Shown piece by piece: positions 57,841-64,000 of a stretch of DNA of 64,000 bases (within the stretch, counting starts at the first letter, position 1; every line of letters begins with the position of its first letter). Source of the stretch: Flavobacterium chungbukense (GTDB lineage: Bacteria; Bacteroidota; Bacteroidia; Flavobacteriales; Flavobacteriaceae); NCBI RefSeq assembly GCF_020805785.1, contig NZ_JAJGZV010000001.1, positions 186,001 to 250,000 on the forward strand. The letters run 5' to 3'. The notes beneath the pieces were generated by a model that was not told where the DNA came from, did not search any database, and was given only the letters and a program-made list of their open reading frames with translations. The position numbers and the translations under genes were made by a program.

Positions 57841-59529
57841 TTATTTAGGCATTGTTATTTTTACTTTAAAACCTTTATCAGGTTCAGTTTCAAAAGTAAT
57901 AGTTCCTTTTATAGCCGAAATACGGTTTTCCATATTTTGTAAACCATTTTTTATAATTTTTGTTTTTTCGCAGCCTTTTCCGTTGTCTGAATAGTTTATA
58001 AAAATTGTATTTGCACTATTTTCGAACTTTACAACAACAACAGAAGCTTCACTATGCTTTTTCATGTTGACCATTAATTCTTGCAAGATTCGTTGAATTG
58101 TAATTTTTTTTAAATCTTCAATTAATTCCCAATTTACCTTTTCTATGCTATTAATAAGAACATTTGTTTTGTTGCTGTTATAAGTAGAAAGCATGTCTTT
58201 TAAATTATTAGAATAATTTATACCAGTATCAATATCATTATTTTCTCTTGAGATACCTCGAACTCTAGCATAAATTTGATCTAGTTTTTGAAGTAAGGTA
58301 TCTTTGTTATGGTCAGCTATCAGGGATTGAGTTTGGGTAAATGTAATTGTATTAAAAACATCATTTGCTAATTCGTCATGAATGTCTTTGGCAATTCGTG
58401 TTTCGGTATCGTAAGCAGTTTTTATTTTTTCTATTCGATTTCTGTTTTCGTATCTTTTTCTCAAATATATTAGCAATAAAAAAAGACCCACTATACCAAT
58501 TGTGAAAAATATTCTTTGGTATTGTGCTTTTTGAAGAGCTAATTCATTTTCTGCCTTTTCTAAACGGAGTTTCTGGTTTTCGTCTTTTTCTTTTTTAGAA
58601 TCGTATTTAATTTTTGCAAATTTGTTTTTAAAGTTGTTTCTAATATTGATAATACTATCATTAATCGAAATATAATTTTGAGCGTATTGAGTTCCTGCAT
58701 TATTAGAAATGGATAAAGAAAGTGCTTTTAAACGTTCGTCGACACTATTAGATTTTGTTGCCAGTTCATAGGCTTTTTGCGCATATTCGTTTGACTTTTG
58801 AATATTGGTTTTTGAATAAAACTCGGCAAGATGAAGATAACTTCCAATGCTTCCATATTCATCACTAATTTTTATTCTCAAGTTTAAACCTTCATTTAAA
58901 AAGTGAATTCCTTTTTCAGGCATTCCTTTTTTAAAATAAGCAAAGCCGAGATTATCCAGAGCCCTTCCTTTTATGTTTTCAGAAGTTTGGCTTTGAGATA
59001 GAATGGATTCTAAAATTTCAATTGCCTTATCATATTTTTTTTGCCGAATATGAATTACTGCAATATTGTTTAGGGGAGATAATTTTGAGATATCATCATC
59101 AGAATCCTTAATAGCTTCATTATAATAAAAAAGAGCATCATTATAAAGAGAAAGTTCTTTATCGGCAATTCCGAAAGAATTATTGATTGCGGCGCTGTAA
59201 ATGTTTTTCTTTTTAATGTATTGGAGCGCCTCTGTTAATGTTTCCTTACTTCCATAATAATCTCCGTTTATTTGCTGAATAGAAGCCATTTGGATTAGAT
59301 TGTAAACAATGTTGGCACTATCCTTCGCAGTTTCAAATGCTATTTTAGATTTATTGAAATTGTAAAAAGCAGTATTATAATTTTTATTTTGAAAGTTTAA
59401 TTCTCCTTTATCTCTTAGAGATATAGCTTCTTTTATTATTTCTTTAGCATCTAAGTCTATTTTTGCTTTTTCTGTACAAGAAATTAGCGCTGCCAAAATA
59501 AGAAAATAAAAAAATGGGGATCGTAGCAT
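57841..59529 (-). CDS. TPR sensor histidine kinase 2 (HisKA_3/NarX type)
   Basis: A 562-residue paralogue of kinase 1, with near-identical stretches such as MASIQQINGDYYGSKET and RNNFKNKFAKIKYDSKKEKD. The N terminus MLRSPFFYFLILAALISC has Cys18 in a lipobox; TPRs cover about 40-290; one transmembrane segment is at about 340-356; the phospho-His is 384 in RIAKDIHDELANDVF. ATPase motifs ELMVNMKKHSEASVV, NYSDNGKGCE and NGLQNMENRI are intact. It lies 52 nt after L3 and is followed by the response regulator. Confidence 0.92.
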   Translation of the reverse strand: MLRSPFFYFLILAALISCTEKAKIDLDAKEIIKEAISLRDKGELNFQNKNYNTAFYNFNKSKIAFETAKDSANIVYNLIQMASIQQINGDYYGSKETLTEALQYIKKKNIYSAAINNSFGIADKELSLYNDALFYYNEAIKDSDDDISKLSPLNNIAVIHIRQKKYDKAIEILESILSQSQTSENIKGRALDNLGFAYFKKGMPEKGIHFLNEGLNLRIKISDEYGSIGSYLHLAEFYSKTNIQKSNEYAQKAYELATKSNSVDERLKALSLSISNNAGTQYAQNYISINDSIINIRNNFKNKFAKIKYDSKKEKDENQKLRLEKAENELALQKAQYQRIFFTIGIVGLFLLLIYLRKRYENRNRIEKIKTAYDTETRIAKDIHDELANDVFNTITFTQTQSLIADHNKDTLLQKLDQIYARVRGISRENNDIDTGINYSNNLKDMLSTYNSNKTNVLINSIEKVNWELIEDLKKITIQRILQELMVNMKKHSEASVVVVKFENSANTIFINYSDNGKGCEKTKIIKNGLQNMENRISAIKGTITFETEPDKGFKVKITMPK

Positions 59530-59545
59530 AAGAGTTACTTTCCCC
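59516..59545 (-). promoter_or_regulatory. Hairpin spanning kinase 2 start codon
   Basis: GGGGA (59516-59520) and TCCCC (59541-59545) pair around the ATG; on the minus strand a T7 run follows. This is the weakest of the three copies (5 bp) but keeps position and sequence. Confidence 0.6.
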
Positions 59546-59581
59546 GAAAATAATAATTATTTATAAATTAAGATACTTAAA

Positions 59582-59767
59582 TTAAGGATTTTTAATTGGT
59601 GGTTTTGGAACCACAATTTGGCCATCGTCTGGGCCATCAGCCTTTAATTGATTAATATCTTTTTTAATTTCAGTTTTGCCATCAGCTGTTTCGAATTCTT
59701 CAGCAGTGCAAGAAAATAATGTAAGTGAAAGTAGCGCGCACGCTCCCAATAAATATAAAGTTTTCAT
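59582..59767 (-). CDS. Small Pro/Gly-rich lipoprotein L3
   Basis: A 61-residue lipoprotein starting MKTLYLLGACALLSLTLFSC (lipid Cys20). The mature part is TAEEFETADGKTEIKKDINQ, then LKADGPDDGQIVVPKPPIKNP. It aligns with L1 and L2 (T-x-E/D-E-x-E, Lys-rich middle, L-K/Q-AD-GP-DD, PP-I-K). The ATG at 59767 is used; the one at 59794 lies inside a leader stem. It ends 52 nt before kinase 2 and is preceded by a structured leader. Confidence 0.83.
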   Translation of the reverse strand: MKTLYLLGACALLSLTLFSCTAEEFETADGKTEIKKDINQLKADGPDDGQIVVPKPPIKNP

Positions 59768-60001
59768 CGTGTTTAGGATTAAAAAATTAAACATGGGTAT
59801 TGCTGCCTAGATCTTTTCCAGGTTGTTTTTTAAATGGCAATACCAAATTTTGCTTGGGAAGTGAAGTGCGTACGACAGTAAGATTTTCATCTATACTTCC
59901 CGGAATAGAATCCGCCTTACGGTTTTCCGCACTTTGTAATTGAACTAGTTTTGTACATTTGTTTTTGACCTGCAGATCAAAACATTAACTAATTTTGTTG
60001 A
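59768..60001 (-). ncRNA. Structured pseudoknotted 5' leader of L3
   Basis: Plus-strand coordinates: P1 AAGTGCG 59864-59870 / CGCACTT 59928-59934; P2 GTAAG 59878-59882 / CTTAC 59916-59920; P3 CGGA 59901-59904 / TCCG 59911-59914; pseudoknot GGGAAGT 59856-59862 / ACTTCCC 59895-59901; P4 GGTATTGC 59796-59803 / GCAATACC 59837-59844; CTGCAG-core hairpin 59961-59983. P1 and P4 differ in sequence from the L2 leader but keep pairing, supporting a selected RNA structure. Confidence 0.77.
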
Positions 60002-60002
60002 G

Positions 60003-60085
60003 GCAAAGTTATATGGGGTTTTGAGCTGTATTTATATGGATTTCCGGGATTTCCGATTTAGTTTTCGGCAATCCCTAAAATTCCT
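60003..60085 (-). promoter_or_regulatory. L3 promoter with tandem GGATTTCCG repeats
   Basis: Minus-strand -7 box TAACTTTG (60003-60010). Twenty-seven bp upstream are two exact tandem copies of GGATTTCCG (60038-60046 and 60047-60055, plus-strand reading). A degenerate pair AATCCC / AATTCC follows at about 60070-60084. The divergent gene at 60122 begins 37 nt beyond and may share the control. Confidence 0.78.
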
Positions 60086-60121
60086 TTAAAATCCTTAAAA
60101 TGACCAAAAAAAATAGAGCCT

Positions 60122-61099
60122 ATGTATAACAATACTTTAGAAGATTTATATAAAAAAGCCGTTAAAGAGAAATACGAAGAAGCAAAAAACGGTGATGATT
60201 TTTTTTTCTTGAATGCTCCAACAAGAGGAAAACTGAATAAGTTATGTTGGGAAAAATTCACGAATAATAATATGCATTCAAATGATTTGAATGTTTTTAA
60301 TTCTCTTCTTGGAATTTCCTTTGATATTAATTCACAGAAAAAATTTAAGAAAGAAACTAATCCTTTTCGACCAATTGAAAATTTTTTTAAAGGAGAAACA
60401 GATCCAGATAAAATCGAAGTTGTCGATATGGCTGCAATTTTAGTAGATTTTCAGCCAAGACCTTTTAATAAGTTTAGAAAACAAATTGATGATGAGGACT
60501 TGGAAATTTATAATGAGTTAAAGAATAATACCAAGCCTAATGTAGAAATAGATCTCGGTAATTTAATTGATGAGGTTGAAGAAGAATTTACAGATTCAGA
60601 AATAGATATTGATAATAAAGAACCTGATCAAATTCAAAGTGAAGAATTAGAATCAGTTCAAGGTGAAGAACTAAAAAAGACTCGAACTGCTATATCAACT
60701 TTTGTTAAAATGGATAATAAACCAAAATCTAATAAATTAAAATATTTAGCAATCGGAGCTGTTCTCTTCGGGTTAGGTTTAATCATTTATTTAACCTTGT
60801 CACAAAAAGATTGTATACAATGGTCTGGCGACCATTATGAAGAGGTAAGTTGTGATTTGAAAATACAAGGAATAGGAACATTTAATTCACCAGAACCTTA
60901 TGATGAAAGAATTATAAATCTTCGAAGAATTAAGGTTTGTGATACATCTACCTTTTTTAAAAATGAGAAAGCGGTTGTTTGGTATGCCAAGGTGGGAGAA
61001 AAGGTTGAGTTTTTTAATACACATGGGAATCACCCTGAAAATGGAAAAGCTTTAAAACCTGTAACGAAGTATATTATTGATAAATATGTGAGAAAATAA
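60122..61099 (+). CDS. Single-pass membrane protein, unknown function
   Basis: A 325-residue protein. Residues 1-110 are soluble (LYKKAVKEKYEEAKNGDDFFFLNAPTRGKLNKLCWEKF, a pattern I have no family for). An acidic low-complexity stretch (about 145-185, EVEEEFTDSEIDIDNKEPDQ) leads to a transmembrane segment at about 205-225 (YLAIGAVLFGLGLIIYLTL) and a C-terminal, probably periplasmic domain with two Cys (KDCIQWSGDHYEEVSCDL). Divergent from L3 across the GGATTTCC repeats; possibly in the same regulon. Confidence 0.72.
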   Translation: MYNNTLEDLYKKAVKEKYEEAKNGDDFFFLNAPTRGKLNKLCWEKFTNNNMHSNDLNVFNSLLGISFDINSQKKFKKETNPFRPIENFFKGETDPDKIEVVDMAAILVDFQPRPFNKFRKQIDDEDLEIYNELKNNTKPNVEIDLGNLIDEVEEEFTDSEIDIDNKEPDQIQSEELESVQGEELKKTRTAISTFVKMDNKPKSNKLKYLAIGAVLFGLGLIIYLTLSQKDCIQWSGDHYEEVSCDLKIQGIGTFNSPEPYDERIINLRRIKVCDTSTFFKNEKAVVWYAKVGEKVEFFNTHGNHPENGKALKPVTKYIIDKYVRK

Positions 61100-61210
61100 A
61101 ATTAAAATGCGATTTATGTAATATAATCCTAAAATCATGGAAATTTCTGTAAGATTATACATTTAATTTAGCAGTATTAAAATTAATAACAATAAAACAA
61201 GAAATCTACC

Positions 61211-61624
61211 ATGAAAAATAAAGCAATTTTATTAGGACTATTAAGCATCGGTTTTTTTGCAACATCTTGCAGCAGTGATGACAATGAAGGAGAAACAATT
61301 GTTCCTTTACAAGGGAAATATAATCTAAGACAAACGGGATCAATTGTTGGCGGACAAGAAGTTTTAGTTGATGCAGCAGCTAATCAAGCTGGTTGTTCTA
61401 CTGACTATTTAGATCTAAGATTGAGTAATGCAGCAGTTTACGGAGATTATAATGGAAGCAATTGTGCTTTAGTTGAAACTACGGGAACTTACGTAAGATC
61501 TCATAACGATTTAACGTTAACTATTAATGGTGTTACTACAACTAGTGATATCATGAATTTGACAAACAAAGAATTAAAATTAAAAGACAAAACAACTGGT
61601 TTTATTACAGTTTACAGTAGATAA
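61211..61624 (+). CDS. Lipocalin-like lipoprotein
   Basis: A 137-residue exported lipoprotein: MKNKAILLGLLSIGFFATSC (Cys20) followed by SSDDNEGETIVPLQGKYNLR. The rest is beta-rich (YLDLRLSNAAVYGDY, GTYVRSHNDLTLTINGVTTT, KELKLKDKTTGFITVYSR), as in short lipocalin-like lipoproteins. Single Cys pair (GCSTDY, NCALVE) may form a disulfide. A GGAAATTTC word at 61139 resembles the regulon box but at a different spacing. Confidence 0.72.
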   Translation: MKNKAILLGLLSIGFFATSCSSDDNEGETIVPLQGKYNLRQTGSIVGGQEVLVDAAANQAGCSTDYLDLRLSNAAVYGDYNGSNCALVETTGTYVRSHNDLTLTINGVTTTSDIMNLTNKELKLKDKTTGFITVYSR

Positions 61625-61666
61625 GAAATTTGTTTTGAGATAATTTCAATGTGCTTTGAAATTGAA

Positions 61667-61697
61667 AAACGGAAACACTTTAAAGTAGTTTCCGTTT
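61667..61697. terminator. Bidirectional terminator
   Basis: AAACGGAAAC (61667-61676) and GTTTCCGTTT (61688-61697) with T/A tracts on both sides, between the lipoprotein gene and the convergent PAS kinase gene. Confidence 0.87.
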
Positions 61698-61724
61698 TTT
61701 TTATACATTTTTTTTAATTGAAAT

Positions 61725-64000
61725 TTAATTCACCGGAATATAGATATCAAAGGAAGCGCCTTGATTTAGGACGCCCGAAGCAGTTATAATTCCGTTATGG
61801 TTTTCTACAATTTTTTTTACAATTGCCAGTCCAATTCCCGTTCCGTTGTAGCGGTCTCTTCCGTGCAGACGCTGGAACACTTCGAATATTTTTTTATCGT
61901 ACTGAGATTCAAAACCAATTCCGTTATCTGAAACCTGAATATGACAGTATTTTTTAGTCGGAATCAATTTTTCGTTGTTGAATTCTTCTGCTAATGCGAT
62001 TTCGCTTTTAATTTTAATTACAATCGGAATATTAGGATTAGAAAATTTTAGCGAATTACTAATTAAATTGTACAATAGTTGTTTGAACTGAAAAGGAATA
62101 ATATCGACTTGAGAAGTTTTCTCTATCTCAATCACAGCATTTTTTTGCTCTAATTCTTCAGTTAAATCCTCTTTTACTTCTTTTATAATTTGACGAAGAT
62201 CGGTTTTGACAAAAACTCGTTCTTGAATATTGGTTCTAGAATATGCTAGTAAATCATTAATTAAAGTTTGCATTCGCTGTGCGGCGTTCTGCATTCTTCT
62301 AAATTTATCTTTTCCGTTTTCAGATAAACTTTCCGATTCTTTATCCATAATCTGCGAGGCGAAAGTCTGTATTTTTCGAAGCGGTTCTTGTAAATCATGA
62401 CTAGAAATATAAGCAAAGGACTGAAGTTCTTTGTTCATTTCTTCTAGTTCATTGTTTTTCTGTTCCAGTTCCAACGCATTCATTTTTAGTTTATCATCTA
62501 CCTTTTTTCTTTCGGTCAGATCATGCGTTACCTTCGAGAAACCAATAATTTCATCTTGTTTATTATGAATTGCCGTAATTACGATATTTGCCCAAAATAG
62601 ACTTCCATCTTTTCGAGTACGCCAGCCTTCATGAACCACTTTTCCGTTTTCTATTGCGAGCTGTAAAAGTTTTTCAGGAAGTTTACTTTTCTGATCTTCT
62701 TTAGTGTAAAAAATAGAAAAATATTTTCCGACAATTTCATCTGCTTTATAGCCCTTTATTTTTTCAGCTCCAGCATTCCAATTTTCAATAATTCCATGTG
62801 CACTAAGGTATAAAATGGCGTATTCCTGAACTTCTTCAACCATTAAGTGGTAACGTTCTTCGCTTTTTCTAAGCGATTCGTTCATCTGAATTAATTCTCT
62901 CGTTCTTGCTGTAACCTGTTGTTCAAGCTCATGAGTAAAAGCCTTTTCGGTATGAATATCGGTAAAAGCCCCAACCCATTTTATAATTTTATAGTCTGGA
63001 CCCAAAACTGGTTCGCCAATTACGGTATGCCATCTGTATGTACCATCTTTTCTATGCATTCTGACATCACAACGATACATTTCTCCAGTAGAAAGTGCAT
63101 GCTTCCAGACTTTTACATTTTCTTCAAAATCATCAGGATGAATCATTGCTTCCCAAGAACCTTCATGACCAGGTTCGATTCCGGTATATTCAAACCATTT
63201 TCCTGAGGTAAATAAAGAGTTGCCTTCCGCATCGGTTTCCCAGATTAACTGTGGAATACTTTCTGTGAGAGAACGGAATCTTTTTTCGCTTTCTTCTATT
63301 TTTTTTCTCGCTTCCACTTTTTCCGTAACATCAATCAGCGTCATTCTGATTCCAGAGATCGAATTATCGCTTTCGCGGAGTGGTGCAAATTCAAAATCGA
63401 CATAAAATTGATCTTGGTGATTTTCATTTTTAATAAAAAGCAAAGATTCAGCTTCAGCATAAACTTCACCAGATTCATATACTTTTTTTAATAATTTGCC
63501 GTATTTCTGTTTTTTAAGTTCAGGAAAGATTTTTAAAAGATTTTTTCCTTCTACTTCTGTTTGCTGTTTTTTCCAGATATTTTCTAAAAGAACAAAATTG
63601 GCCATTTCTATGACAAAATCATTTCCTCTCAAAATGGCTTTCGGAACAGGAGACTGCATGATGAGGTTTCTCAATTTTTTCTCGCTCTCTTCAATTTTCT
63701 GCTGGTATCTTTTCTCGGCTGTAATATCTCTAATCGTTCCAATTAGTTTTTCAGGTTCGTTATTTTCATCATAAAACACCTTTCCTTTTCCTTCTATCCA
63801 ATGAATCGACTGATCTTTCCAGATGACACGAACTTCATAGTTTAAAATACCAGTGTTTAAGGCATCTTTAAAACCTTTGTTTCTAACATTCATATCGTCT
63901 GGATGAAGATGTGCCAACAATTCTTCATGAGTTAAAGTAACTTCTTCGGTATATCCGCCAATAATTTCGAGATATCTTTGTGAATAAAATGGGGCTCTAG
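61725..64000 (-). CDS. Multi-PAS sensor histidine kinase, C-terminal part
   Basis: The frame stays open to the right edge, so the N terminus lies outside; 757 residues are visible. Four PAS/PAC units can be seen (ends marked by RNKGFKDALNTGILNYEVRVIWKD, ENLLKIFPELKKQ, GIEPGHEGSWEAMIHPDDF, GYKADEIVGKYFSIFY). They precede a HisKA domain with phospho-His in FAYISSHDLQEPLRKIQTFA and an ATPase with LLYNLISNSLKFSN, VSDNGIGF and GTGIGLAIVKKIV. No receiver domain follows. It probably senses an internal redox or small-molecule cue; no partner gene is visible. Confidence 0.93.
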   Translation of the reverse strand, partial: RAPFYSQRYLEIIGGYTEEVTLTHEELLAHLHPDDMNVRNKGFKDALNTGILNYEVRVIWKDQSIHWIEGKGKVFYDENNEPEKLIGTIRDITAEKRYQQKIEESEKKLRNLIMQSPVPKAILRGNDFVIEMANFVLLENIWKKQQTEVEGKNLLKIFPELKKQKYGKLLKKVYESGEVYAEAESLLFIKNENHQDQFYVDFEFAPLRESDNSISGIRMTLIDVTEKVEARKKIEESEKRFRSLTESIPQLIWETDAEGNSLFTSGKWFEYTGIEPGHEGSWEAMIHPDDFEENVKVWKHALSTGEMYRCDVRMHRKDGTYRWHTVIGEPVLGPDYKIIKWVGAFTDIHTEKAFTHELEQQVTARTRELIQMNESLRKSEERYHLMVEEVQEYAILYLSAHGIIENWNAGAEKIKGYKADEIVGKYFSIFYTKEDQKSKLPEKLLQLAIENGKVVHEGWRTRKDGSLFWANIVITAIHNKQDEIIGFSKVTHDLTERKKVDDKLKMNALELEQKNNELEEMNKELQSFAYISSHDLQEPLRKIQTFASQIMDKESESLSENGKDKFRRMQNAAQRMQTLINDLLAYSRTNIQERVFVKTDLRQIIKEVKEDLTEELEQKNAVIEIEKTSQVDIIPFQFKQLLYNLISNSLKFSNPNIPIVIKIKSEIALAEEFNNEKLIPTKKYCHIQVSDNGIGFESQYDKKIFEVFQRLHGRDRYNGTGIGLAIVKKIVENHNGIITASGVLNQGASFDIYIPVN

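Overview
The window reads as chromosomal DNA of a Bacteroidota bacterium, most likely Flavobacterium. It is AT-rich and has Bacteroidetes-type promoters: TAnnTTTG -7 boxes sit in front of many genes, with little Shine-Dalgarno signal. Lipobox signal peptides are frequent, there is a TPR-type sensor kinase family, and intergenic regions carry several families of inverted-repeat elements. I found no rRNA, tRNA, CRISPR array, insertion sequence or prophage.

Layout. 1-1.4 kb: start of a CCA-adding enzyme and yaaA. 1.7-6.4 kb: a TetR-controlled tripartite efflux operon (TolC, EmrA-like, EmrB-like) with two tandem operator palindromes. 6.5-7.0 kb: a ParE/RelE-type toxin-antitoxin pair. 7.2-16.0 kb: a complete trp operon (E, G, D, C, F, B, A), interrupted by a lipoprotein gene, a gamma-glutamylcyclotransferase-like gene and a nitrilase-like gene. 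It is preceded by a leader peptide with three consecutive Trp codons and an attenuator hairpin. 16.1-21.1 kb: a secreted beta-helix-like protein, a MarR/nitroreductase/YceI operon and glpD. 21.5-33.2 kb: sulfur genes (two YeeE/YedE proteins, a metallo-beta-lactamase/rhodanese fusion, TauE, a Crp/Fnr regulator, rhodanese) in two blocks around an HD hydrolase, cydAB and small exported proteins. 33.2-46.2 kb: gapN-like aldehyde dehydrogenase, M1 peptidase, an RND efflux operon, and a DeoR regulator divergent from a 5'-nucleotidase.

The most unusual part is 46.3-60.1 kb. Two paralogous TPR sensor histidine kinases each lie 51-52 nt downstream of a gene for a tiny lipoprotein of about 55-61 residues with an acidic/Gly core and a Pro-rich tail. 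A third lipoprotein copy is followed by only the first nine codons of a lost kinase. Two of the units have a roughly 200-nt 5' leader that folds, in both copies, into the same pseudoknotted structure with compensatory base changes. Upstream of these leaders are 9-bp direct repeats resembling GGATTTCCG, 26-27 bp from the -7 box. Single copies of the same core lie 24-25 bp upstream of the -7 boxes of a small secreted Gly/Lys-rich protein gene and a nuclease-domain gene. These flank a TerB-like/membrane coiled-coil/VWA-like lipoprotein cassette. I infer one envelope-signalling regulon: sensor kinases, small lipoproteins, one NarL-type response regulator, and a downstream envelope or stress cassette. 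I know of no description of it.

50.1-51.5 kb holds a GH1 beta-glucosidase. 60.1-64.0 kb holds a single-pass membrane protein, a lipocalin-like lipoprotein and the C-terminal part of a multi-PAS hybrid sensor kinase that runs off the right edge.
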